Origin: Deltaproteobacteria bacterium
Lineage (GTDB): Bacteria > Desulfobacterota > Dissulfuribacteria > Dissulfuribacterales > QOAL01
NCBI GenBank assembly: GCA_026988585.1
Contig: JALSKY010000317.1
Coordinates: 1 to 5,658 of the forward strand
Reading direction: 5' to 3'
DNA: 5,658 nt
Position numbers and translations under genes: made by a program. Of this stretch, positions 1 through 5,658 are shown piece after piece (position 1 is the first letter of the stretch; each line of letters begins with the position of its first letter). A model generated the notes under the pieces. The model saw nothing but the letters and a program-made list of their open reading frames with translations, was not told the origin of the DNA and made no database searches.

Positions 1-29
1 TGAAGCCTGGCCCAATATCTTTAGTCATG

Positions 30-57
30 TTGATAAGAGTGGAGAAAAGGGTAAAAT
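30..57 (+). promoter_or_regulatory. Predicted sigma-70 promoter of recA-alaS
   Basis: A -35-like TTGATA (30-35) and a -10-like TAAAAT (52-57) are separated by 16 bases and point towards recA. Transcription would start near position 64, leaving a leader of about 84 bases. Each hexamer differs from consensus at one position, and this is the best such pair I found in the leader. The call is by eye; no transcript evidence is available. With no promoter seen between recA and alaS, it would serve both genes. Confidence 0.5.
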
Positions 58-78
58 GATAACTTCCCATAGATGGCA

Positions 79-94
79 CTGAAAACATAATCAG
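79..94. promoter_or_regulatory. Candidate LexA-like (SOS) operator in recA leader
   Basis: The 16-base sequence CTGAAAACATAATCAG has perfectly complementary outer tetramers (CTGA and TCAG) around an AT-rich centre. This is the same overall geometry as the gammaproteobacterial LexA box CTGT-N8-ACAG, but the fourth base on each side differs. It lies 53 bases before the recA start codon and just downstream of the predicted transcription start, a position suited to repression. recA is an SOS gene in most bacteria, so an operator is expected here. LexA motifs vary widely among deltaproteobacteria, and this assignment is tentative. Confidence 0.28.
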
Positions 95-135
95 GGCAAA
101 GCGTTATCAGCAAAGAGACAGGGAGACCTGTTAAA

Positions 136-141
136 GGGAGG
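136..141 (+). promoter_or_regulatory. Ribosome binding site of recA
   Basis: GGGAGG lies six bases before the ATG at 148. This spacing supports that ATG over the internal methionine codons 7 and 9 of the protein, which have no comparable site at a suitable distance. Confidence 0.85.
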
Positions 142-147
142 TTCATC

Positions 148-1215
148 ATGGCAAAGAGCGGCGGAATGGGAATGGACAGGGAGAAGGCAGTCTCCATTGC
201 CCTTTCACAGATACAGAAACAGTTTGGCAAGGGCGCCATCATGAGGCTTGGTGAAAAGGGGCCTGCCGAGGGTATTCCGGTCATACCTACAGGATGTCTT
301 GCAGTGGATATTGCGACAGGAATTGGCGGGGTGCCCAAGGGGAGGATCATCGAGGTGTTTGGCCCTGAATCCTCTGGAAAGACAACCCTTGCACTGCATA
401 TGATTGCCCAGGCCCAGAAGGCAGGGGGCATTGCTGCCTTTGTGGATGCTGAACACGCTTTGGACCCTGTCTATGCCTCAAAGCTTGGAGTAAATACTGA
501 TGATCTGCTGGTTTCCCAGCCGGATTATGGTGAACAGGCCCTTGAGATTGTGGATGCCCTGGTTAGAAGCGGTGCTGTTGATATAATTGTTGTGGATTCT
601 GTTGCGGCCCTGGTGCCCAGGGCTGAGATCGAAGGCGAAATGGGGGATAGCCATGTTGGCCTGCAGGCAAGACTTATGTCCCAGGCCCTGCGCAAGTTGA
701 CAGGTAACTTGAGCAAAGGGAACACGGCCCTGGTGTTCATAAATCAGATTCGTATGAAAATTGGTGTCATGTTTGGCAATCCAGAGACCACCACAGGTGG
801 GAATGCCCTCAAGTTCTATTCCACCATGCGGATGGATATCCGTAGAATTGCCTCCATCAAGGAGGGGGCGGATGTAGTTGGAAACCGCACCCGTGTAAAG
901 GTGGTCAAGAACAAGATTGCGCCGCCCTTCAAGCAGGCAGAGTTTGATATCTATTATGGCGAAGGGATCTCCAGGGAAAGTGTGTTGATAGATATGGCAG
1001 TGGCAGTCGATATTATAGATAAAAGTGGTGCATGGTATTCCTATAATGATGAAAGGCTGGGACAGGGCAGGGAGAACGTGCGTCAGTTCCTCAAGGAAAA
1101 TCCTGAGCTAACCGAGGAGATTGAAAATCGGGTGCGCGAGGCCTATGGCCTCACTCCTGTGGATGCTGAATCCAGGGGAGGAGATTCCCAGGTGACTGGT
1201 GGCGAGGGGGCTTAA
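148..1215 (+). CDS. recA: Recombinase RecA
   Basis: This gene encodes the cytoplasmic DNA strand-exchange ATPase RecA, which forms filaments on single-stranded DNA, drives homologous recombination and stimulates LexA self-cleavage in the SOS response. The protein is 355 residues, normal for the family. Visible landmarks are the Walker A motif GPESSGKT (72-79), the catalytic glutamate in FVDAEHALD (E102), Walker B DIIVVDS (145-151), DNA loop L1 around EGEMGDSHVG (162-171), and loop L2 with the invariant INQIRMKIGVMFGNPETTTG (198-217). The C-terminal domain contains the conserved GAWYSYNDERLGQGREN stretch (294-310). The tail after about residue 338 is short, glycine-rich and only mildly acidic, unlike the strongly acidic E. 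coli tail. Its last codons also carry the alaS ribosome binding site. alaS follows at once and no recX intervenes. The identification is secure. Confidence 0.99.
   Translation: MAKSGGMGMDREKAVSIALSQIQKQFGKGAIMRLGEKGPAEGIPVIPTGCLAVDIATGIGGVPKGRIIEVFGPESSGKTTLALHMIAQAQKAGGIAAFVDAEHALDPVYASKLGVNTDDLLVSQPDYGEQALEIVDALVRSGAVDIIVVDSVAALVPRAEIEGEMGDSHVGLQARLMSQALRKLTGNLSKGNTALVFINQIRMKIGVMFGNPETTTGGNALKFYSTMRMDIRRIASIKEGADVVGNRTRVKVVKNKIAPPFKQAEFDIYYGEGISRESVLIDMAVAVDIIDKSGAWYSYNDERLGQGRENVRQFLKENPELTEEIENRVREAYGLTPVDAESRGGDSQVTGGEGA
1204..1210 (+). promoter_or_regulatory. Ribosome binding site of alaS inside recA
   Basis: The purine run GAGGGGG lies in the last glutamate and glycine codons of recA, eight bases before the alaS ATG at 1219. 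Because the site is inside recA and the start codon lies four bases after the recA stop, translational coupling of the two genes is likely. Confidence 0.7.
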
Positions 1216-1218
1216 TAG

Positions 1219-3873
1219 ATGAAACCGCTCAAGGGATCTGAGATAAGAGAGCGTTTCCTGGAATATTTTGCCAAGAAAGGGCATGAGATTGTGCCCAGTT
1301 CATCACTGGTACCAGCAGATGATCCCTCCCTTCTCTTTACCAATGCCGGCATGGTTCAGTTCAAGAAGGTCTTTCTCGGGGAGGAGACCCGGCCCTATTC
1401 CAGGGCTGCCTCCTGCCAGAAATGTGTCAGGGCCGGTGGAAAGCACAATGATCTGGAGAATGTGGGTTACACCGCCCGCCACCACACCTTCTTCGAGATG
1501 CTGGGAAATTTTTCCTTTGGTGATTACTTCAAGAGGGAGGCCATCGCCTTTGCATGGGAATTTCTGACCAAGGAGCTCGATCTTCCGGAAGAGAGGCTTT
1601 GGGTAACTGTCTTTCGTGAAGATGATGAGGCTGCTGAACTCTGGCCGGAGATTGCCGGAATATCTCCTGGGCGGGTTGTGCGCCTGGACGAGAAAGACAA
1701 TTTTTGGGCAATGGGGGATACCGGGCCCTGCGGTCCATGCTCTGAGATCTTGATAGACCAGGGCGAAGATGTGGGGTGTGGCAGACCGGATTGTCGTGTA
1801 GGCTGTGATTGTGACAGGTATCTTGAGATATGGAACCTGGTGTTCATGCAGTTTTTTCGGGATGAATCCGGCAATATGACCCCTCTTCCCGAGCCATGTA
1901 TCGATACCGGAATGGGGCTTGAGCGTATTGCAGCAGTCTGTCAGGGCAAACTCAATAATTTTGATACCGATATCTTTGCAGGGATCATTGATCTTCTTCA
2001 GAAGATTAGCGGCCGATCATATCATGAAGCCCATGGCCAGACGGCTGTGGCAATGCGGGTTATAGCGGATCATGCAAGGGCTGGAGCATTTCTTATCTCC
2101 GACGGAGTTATTCCCTCCAATGAGGGGCGTGGCTATGTCCTCAGAAGGATTGTCAGGCGGGCTGTCCGTTATGGCAGGGTGCTGGGCCTTTTTGACAATT
2201 TTATGAGCAGGGTGGCCATGCAGGTTGTGCAGGATATGGGGCAGGTCTATCCTGAGCTGGAGCGTTCCAGGGAGTTCATAAAACAGGTTTTGGATTTTGA
2301 GGAGTCCCGTTTTGCAGAGACCCTGGAGCATGGCCTGAATCTGCTGGAACAGGAGATTCACTCCCTGAAAAGCGGTGGCATGGATACCATATCGGGTGAA
2401 TTCATGTTTAAGCTCTATGATACCTACGGGTTGCCTGTAGATATAGTTATAGATCTCTGCAGAGAGCATGGGTTGAATGTTGACAGAGAAGGATTTGAGC
2501 AGTGCATCCAGAAGCAGAGAGAGCGTTCTAGATCCTCTGCAACAGGTTCGGTTACCAAAAAACTTCCCGATTCCTATCGTGCCTTGCTGAAGGAAGGAAA
2601 GACTACTGAATTTGTCGGTTATGAAGTCCTTGAGGCTACAGGTAGGGTCCTCTCCATAATCAGAGATGGTGGAGGCCAGGGGGAGGAATCCCTTCATGAG
2701 GGAGAAAAAGGTGAGGTGGTGTGTGACAGGACCCCGTTTTATGCGGAGTCAGGCGGTCAGGTTGGGGATCGTGGAGTCATGCGGGGCGCCCAGGGCAGGG
2801 CAGAGGTCCTGGATACTGTAAAGCGAGGTGACCTCATAGTCCATCTCGTCAAGGTCTCAAAAGGGCATATCTCCGTTGGAGATCAGGTGGAGCTCGTGGT
2901 GCATGAGGGCCGCAGAAAGGATACAGCCAGGAATCACACAGTTACCCATCTGCTCCATGCAGCATTGCGTGAAATCCTCGGGGATCATGTTAAGCAGTCT
3001 GGTTCTCTTGTGGGGCCGGACAGGCTGCGTTTTGATTTTACCCATTTCTCTTCCCTGTCTTCTGATGAACTCAGGGAGATCGAGGCCATGGTGAATGGGA
3101 AAATAAGAGAGGATATGGCGGTTACAACCAAAGTACTCTCTATGCAGGAGGCTCAAGAGCAGGGGGCCATTGCACTCTTCGGTGAGAAGTATGGCGATCA
3201 GGTCAGGGTGGTATCCATGGGTGATTTCAGTATGGAGTTGTGTGGAGGCACCCATCTCAACAGGACTGGTGAGGCAGGATTTTTCAAGATATTGCAGGAA
3301 AGCAGTGTGGCTTCCGGTATCCGGCGTATAGAGGCGTGCACCGGAGCAACGGCTGTCCGGGCAGTACAGGATATGGAGAGGATGCTGGAGGAGGTCGCTG
3401 GTAACCTTAAGTGTCCGAGAACAGCCCTTGTTCAGAGATCTGCGGCTATCATGGACCAGGTTAAGCGTCTTGAACGTGATCTGAAAAAGGCCCTGGTGTC
3501 AGGCAGCAGCCTGGATCTTGATCAGATTATATCTTCCGCCACCACCCTGGATGGCATCAAGGTGGTAGCGCAGCAGGTCGATATCCCTGATGCATCGGCC
3601 CTGCGGGAGCTGGGAGATCGTCTCAGGGACAGGTTACAGAAAGGCGGGGTAGTGGTTCTTGGTGCTGAAGCCAATGGGAAGGCGTTGCTGCTCTGTATGG
3701 TCACCAAGGACCTTGCCGGCAGCCGGGTAGATGCAGGCAAAATCATCAGGGAGATTGCCAGGGAGATTGGCGGTGGCGGAGGAGGCAGACCGGATATGGC
3801 CCAGGCAGGAGGCAGTAACCCGGAAGGGATCGCATCTGCACTCAAAAGGGCAGTGGAGCTCCTGTCGGCATAA
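1219..3873 (+). CDS. alaS: Alanine--tRNA ligase (AlaRS)
   Basis: This gene encodes cytoplasmic alanyl-tRNA synthetase, which activates alanine with ATP, charges tRNA-Ala and hydrolyses mischarged Ser- or Gly-tRNA-Ala. Its 884 residues match a full-length bacterial enzyme. The class II catalytic domain shows LLFTNAGMVQFK (38-49), the AlaRS signature RHHTFFEMLGNFSFGDYFK (87-105), TGPCGPCSE (168-176) and motif 3 GMGLERIAAV (231-240). The tRNA-recognition region includes NEGRGYVLRRIVRRAVRYG (301-319) and LYDTYG (399-404). The editing domain has both zinc-ligand motifs, HTVTH (H573, H577) and CGGTH (C675, H679). The C-terminal C-Ala domain ends with GGGGGGRPDMAQAGG (851-865). A cysteine cluster (C187, C192, C196, C198) precedes DRYLEIWN and has no counterpart in the E. 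coli enzyme as I recall it. All key residues are present, so the enzyme should be active and able to edit. It is the second gene of the recA operon. Confidence 0.99.
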   Translation: MKPLKGSEIRERFLEYFAKKGHEIVPSSSLVPADDPSLLFTNAGMVQFKKVFLGEETRPYSRAASCQKCVRAGGKHNDLENVGYTARHHTFFEMLGNFSFGDYFKREAIAFAWEFLTKELDLPEERLWVTVFREDDEAAELWPEIAGISPGRVVRLDEKDNFWAMGDTGPCGPCSEILIDQGEDVGCGRPDCRVGCDCDRYLEIWNLVFMQFFRDESGNMTPLPEPCIDTGMGLERIAAVCQGKLNNFDTDIFAGIIDLLQKISGRSYHEAHGQTAVAMRVIADHARAGAFLISDGVIPSNEGRGYVLRRIVRRAVRYGRVLGLFDNFMSRVAMQVVQDMGQVYPELERSREFIKQVLDFEESRFAETLEHGLNLLEQEIHSLKSGGMDTISGEFMFKLYDTYGLPVDIVIDLCREHGLNVDREGFEQCIQKQRERSRSSATGSVTKKLPDSYRALLKEGKTTEFVGYEVLEATGRVLSIIRDGGGQGEESLHEGEKGEVVCDRTPFYAESGGQVGDRGVMRGAQGRAEVLDTVKRGDLIVHLVKVSKGHISVGDQVELVVHEGRRKDTARNHTVTHLLHAALREILGDHVKQSGSLVGPDRLRFDFTHFSSLSSDELREIEAMVNGKIREDMAVTTKVLSMQEAQEQGAIALFGEKYGDQVRVVSMGDFSMELCGGTHLNRTGEAGFFKILQESSVASGIRRIEACTGATAVRAVQDMERMLEEVAGNLKCPRTALVQRSAAIMDQVKRLERDLKKALVSGSSLDLDQIISSATTLDGIKVVAQQVDIPDASALRELGDRLRDRLQKGGVVVLGAEANGKALLLCMVTKDLAGSRVDAGKIIREIAREIGGGGGGRPDMAQAGGSNPEGIASALKRAVELLSA

Positions 3874-3935
3874 TTCGGCTGAAGGGTGTTGCAGCCCTCA
3901 CAGGGATATCTCAGTCTGGTGCAGAGCAGGCCGGA
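3874..3935. other. Convergent intergenic spacer with weak hairpins
   Basis: This 62-base gap separates the stop codons of alaS and the convergent FapA-family gene. A stem can form between TGA-A-GGGT (3880-3887, one bulged A) and GCCCTCA (3894-3900). An alternative CCCT-cac-AGGG hairpin (3895-3905) competes with it. Neither is followed by a T-run in either direction, so I do not call an intrinsic terminator. Termination may be Rho-dependent, or the two transcripts may overlap. Confidence 0.3.
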
Positions 3936-5429
3936 TCATTTTTCACTGATTAGTGCGGATACTTTGCCGGATCCGCTTTGAACCTCTTTTTGGGATGCTG
4001 TTTCACTGCCTTTATTCTCAGTTGATATTGGTCTGATGGCCAGAGTCCCCCTGACGAATCTGGCTTCAAAGGGGCCTTGCAACGGTTTTGATAATCTCTT
4101 CTCAACACCTGCAATGTGAAGTGTTACGCTGGGGTAGGCCTGTTTCTGTACCTTTATACATGCCTTGTCCAGCTCTCCAAGTACCGTTTCTATCGTCCTC
4201 AATTCGTTGTAAAGTCTTTCCCTTGCCTGGTTGAGATTCTTTTCTGCCTCTTTCAGTTGGCCCTGGATTTTCAGATACCTTGGGTCTATCTTTCCGGTTC
4301 TTTTTTGGAGAGAATCTATTTTTCCTATCCCCTCCTTTACCTGCTTCAACCTTGAAATACAGGTTTTCAGCTCATTTTCCAGACAGACGTGGTGCAGTTC
4401 TGCCAGGGGCGCATAACCCGCCTCGATCTTGGTGGGTACATAGGCCTCGGTGCCAAGGGTCCTGGCTGCCAGGCTGCCGCCCAGCCTTATCTGCCCTCCG
4501 GCTATCAGCCCTTTTCCGTCAGTGACCGATACATCCCCTTCCACAAAACATCTGGCATCCAGGAGATAGTCTGAAACATAGAGGTCCCCTGCCACAAATA
4601 TCTCTGCATACTCCACTGCTCCACAGGTCAGGTCAGCACCGGTCTTCAGGCAGGTTCTCCTGGAGCGTATAACCCCCTTTACCTCGACATCTCCACCTGC
4701 AAGGATGGTAGCGCCATCCTCAACATTTCCGTGAATCAGCAGAGATCCAGTAACATCCACAATAAAATCGGCTTGTACTGAACCCTTTATTTCCAGGAAT
4801 CGTCCCCAAAACTCTATGTTCCCTGTGGAGAGATCTATATCCCCTTCAATGGTCCAGGTGTTGTGTACATGAAAAACACCCTCTTCATCTATGATCAAAC
4901 ACCCGTCCCTCACAGCCACCATCCGGTGGGGGCCGGCAAGTTCCACTCCAATGCCAGGTTTCATGGATATCCACTCTCCAGTGATGCCGGGAATCTCCTC
5001 TCCAAAGAGATCGAGGCCATCCCTGCCCTTCTCAGGCGGCACTCTCCTGGCTATCAACTCCCCTGCAGAGACATTGAGTATGGAGTAGATGTTCCTGAGA
5101 TCCCTGTTCTCCTCCTCCTGTTTGAGGGAGTTCTCTTTTTCCCTCCACGACCTGGCTGTTATGATGATTTTTGCGTCTTCTCCTTTTTGCGGCCCGGTTC
5201 CCCTGGCAACAATGAGCTCTGTTCCTCTTTGTTCCGGTTCTGGAAGAATTCCATAAACTATCCCCATCTCTTTGAGGGCAGTTCTCATATCTTTTTTTAT
5301 AAAGGCACTGTTTCCGTCTATGTCACCAGTAACGATGGCCTCTAATCCATCACTGGTTACCATAAGGGTAAGCCCACCTCCAGGGCCAAAGGGGACCCCT
5401 GAACAGAGTGCGTCACGATCTGGCGCCAT
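3936..5429 (-). CDS. FapA-family (DUF342) protein
   Basis: This is a 497-residue member of the FapA/DUF342 family, named from a Vibrio flagellar assembly protein; the biochemical role of most members is unknown. Residues about 20-95 look like the FapA N-terminal domain (LTLMVTSDGLEA, then ALKEMGIVYGI, then GEDAKIII). A family-typical segment follows at 121-150 (SAGELIARRVPPEKGRDG). Residues about 190-320 carry recurring G-[DN]-[VIL] turns (EGDID, TGNIEF, HGNVEDG, AGGDVEV, AGDLYV, EGDVSV), as in a bactofilin-like right-handed beta-helix. The family signature ARTLGTEAYVPTKIEAGY spans 322-339. A charged region at about 345-425 should form a coiled coil, followed by a short beta-rich segment (432-467) and a Ser/Lys/Glu-rich tail. 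No signal peptide or membrane segment is visible, so it is probably cytoplasmic. An in-frame TAA directly before the ATG fixes the upstream limit. No flagellar gene is in view, so a flagellar role cannot be claimed. Confidence 0.9.
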   Translation of the reverse strand: MAPDRDALCSGVPFGPGGGLTLMVTSDGLEAIVTGDIDGNSAFIKKDMRTALKEMGIVYGILPEPEQRGTELIVARGTGPQKGEDAKIIITARSWREKENSLKQEEENRDLRNIYSILNVSAGELIARRVPPEKGRDGLDLFGEEIPGITGEWISMKPGIGVELAGPHRMVAVRDGCLIIDEEGVFHVHNTWTIEGDIDLSTGNIEFWGRFLEIKGSVQADFIVDVTGSLLIHGNVEDGATILAGGDVEVKGVIRSRRTCLKTGADLTCGAVEYAEIFVAGDLYVSDYLLDARCFVEGDVSVTDGKGLIAGGQIRLGGSLAARTLGTEAYVPTKIEAGYAPLAELHHVCLENELKTCISRLKQVKEGIGKIDSLQKRTGKIDPRYLKIQGQLKEAEKNLNQARERLYNELRTIETVLGELDKACIKVQKQAYPSVTLHIAGVEKRLSKPLQGPFEARFVRGTLAIRPISTENKGSETASQKEVQSGSGKVSALISEK

Positions 5430-5439
5430 TTAGCTTGAT

Positions 5440-5445
5440 CCCTCC
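5440..5445 (-). promoter_or_regulatory. Ribosome binding site of the FapA-family gene
   Basis: On the minus strand GGAGGG lies ten bases before the ATG at 5429, a slightly long but workable spacing. It supports this ATG as the start. The same site overlaps a possible five-codon reading frame that ends at the codon directly before the ATG. Confidence 0.6.
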
Positions 5446-5489
5446 ATACTTGCCACCCAGACAGGTAGTTTTAGTTACTTCTGTTAGCA

Positions 5490-5512
5490 ACAAATAAAGT
5501 TGACCGGTTTTT
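5490..5512 (+). repeat. Tandem repeat, copy 1
   Basis: This 23-base unit reads ACAAATAAAG followed by TTGACCGGTTTTT. It matches copy 2 except for one extra G and one A/T change. It includes most of a CAAC-aaataaa-GTTG inverted repeat (5488-5502). Confidence 0.8.
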
Positions 5513-5514
5513 TG

Positions 5515-5536
5515 ACAAATAAATTGTCCGGTTTTT
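5515..5536 (+). repeat. Tandem repeat, copy 2
   Basis: This 22-base unit reads ACAAATAAA followed by TTGTCCGGTTTTT, starting 25 bases after copy 1. It includes most of a GACAA-ataaa-TTGTC inverted repeat (5514-5528). Both copies end in CCGGTTTTT. Confidence 0.8.
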
Positions 5537-5618
5537 GCCTTCTCTTTTTTCTTTAGGGAACCGCCCCGCCGGAGGCATTTCAGCCCTGCACGGAGAGAGC
5601 GAAGCGGTCTTGACAACA

Positions 5619-5639
5619 GGGAGGGCATTGCCCGTTCCC
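5619..5639. repeat. GC-rich inverted repeat upstream of the right-edge promoter
   Basis: GGGAGGGC (5619-5626) pairs with GCCC (5630-5633) and TCCC (5636-5639) around an ATT loop, with a two-base bulge. It ends four bases before the extended -10 element. It could be an operator for that promoter or chance structure in a GC-rich stretch. Confidence 0.45.
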
Positions 5640-5643
5640 GGTC

Positions 5644-5652
5644 TGGTATAAT
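5644..5652 (+). promoter_or_regulatory. Extended -10 promoter firing off the right edge
   Basis: TGGTATAAT contains a perfect -10 hexamer TATAAT (5647-5652) with the TGn extension. Extended -10 promoters can work without a good -35 element, and none lies at 16-18 bases. A perfect TTGACA (5610-5615) is present but 31 bases upstream, which is too far for a normal promoter. Transcription would begin at or just beyond the end of the window, so the gene it serves cannot be seen. Confidence 0.55.
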
Positions 5653-5658
5653 GGGTGA

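Larger units (their letters stand above)
5430..5658. other. Non-coding right-edge region
   Basis: This 229-base stretch has no supported gene. It comprises the leader of the FapA-family gene, two AT-rich tandem repeats, a T-rich tract (about 5540-5554), a GC-rich stretch, a dyad and a promoter facing right. A 71-codon minus-strand reading frame (5413-5628) spans most of it, but it has no recognisable domain and overlaps the FapA-family gene by 17 bases. I do not call it a gene. No clear promoter for the FapA-family gene could be chosen by eye. Confidence 0.6.
5483..5658 (+). mobile_element. Possible left end of an insertion sequence (IS21-like?), partial
   Basis: From the TG at 5483 the sequence has repeated, internally palindromic units (5488-5536), then about 105 bases of non-coding sequence, then a strong promoter pointing off the window. 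Multiple repeated sites near a 5'-TG end, followed by a promoter into a transposase gene, is the layout known for several IS21-family elements. No transposase, opposite end or target duplication is visible here, so this remains a hypothesis. Other explanations are a tandem regulator-binding site and an ordinary promoter of a neighbouring gene. Confidence 0.3.

Noticed and set aside
2..82. Open frame at the left edge ending in TGA at 80-82, with another in the next frame ending at 57-59; either could be the tail of an upstream gene.
   Set aside because: Both are short, neither shows a recognisable C-terminal motif, and both overlap the predicted recA promoter. I cannot tell a real gene end from chance.
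21..431. A 136-codon minus-strand reading frame over the recA leader and start.
   Set aside because: Most of it is antisense to the conserved RecA N-terminus and Walker A region. The protein has no known features.
2017..2697. A 226-codon minus-strand reading frame.
   Set aside because: It lies wholly inside alaS, whose catalytic and tRNA-recognition motifs are continuous here, and it has no recognisable domain.
3769..3810. Glycine-rich GC-biased tract near the alaS 3' end that looks like a simple repeat.
   Set aside because: It encodes the conserved GGGGGGRPDMAQAGG motif of the AlaRS C-terminal domain, so it is ordinary coding sequence.
4863..5345. A 160-codon plus-strand reading frame.
   Set aside because: It is antisense to the FapA-family gene, which has clear family motifs on the other strand.
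5503..5536. Possible rightward terminator: hairpin plus TTTTT at 5532-5536.
   Set aside because: The stem is short, AT-rich and interrupted by a long one-sided bulge, and no upstream plus-strand gene needs it. The tandem-repeat reading explains it better.
5413..5628. A 71-codon minus-strand reading frame upstream of the FapA-family gene.
   Set aside because: It is basic and repetitive, because it translates the tandem repeats. It has no domain and overlaps the true gene start.

Overview
The window suggests a Gram-negative bacterium of moderate GC content, most likely a deltaproteobacterium in the broad sense (Desulfobacterota). This is an inference. It rests on the style of the alanyl-tRNA synthetase, which carries a cysteine-rich insertion before its DRYLEIWN segment, on the direct recA-alaS order, and on a large FapA/DUF342 protein. 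No marker in the window fixes the genus.

Layout from left to right. Positions 1-147 are the recA leader. It has a plausible sigma-70 promoter, a LexA-like dyad, several short repeats and a clear ribosome binding site. recA (148-1215, +) and alaS (1219-3873, +) are complete and nearly abut. They are separated only by one extra in-frame stop codon, and the alaS ribosome binding site lies inside the last recA codons, so they form a tight two-gene operon. No recX lies between them, although recX sits there in the familiar E. coli order. A 62-base spacer without a convincing terminator separates alaS from a convergent gene (3936-5429, -) for a FapA-family (DUF342) protein with an N-terminal FapA domain, a bactofilin-like beta-helix core and a coiled coil.

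The last 229 bases (5430-5658) hold no supported gene. They contain the ribosome binding site of the FapA-family gene, two tandem AT-rich repeats with nested inverted repeats ending in CCGGTTTTT, a GC-rich dyad, and a perfect extended -10 promoter firing off the right edge. I read this as a possible left end of an insertion sequence, perhaps IS21-like, whose transposase would lie outside the window. That is inference only.

Functionally, recA (recombination and SOS repair) and alaS (alanine charging of tRNA) are housekeeping genes that are co-transcribed, not partners in one pathway. The FapA-family gene is separately transcribed and its role is not revealed by context. I see no convincing new multi-gene system. 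The most unusual parts are the right-edge repeat and promoter region and the recA leader.
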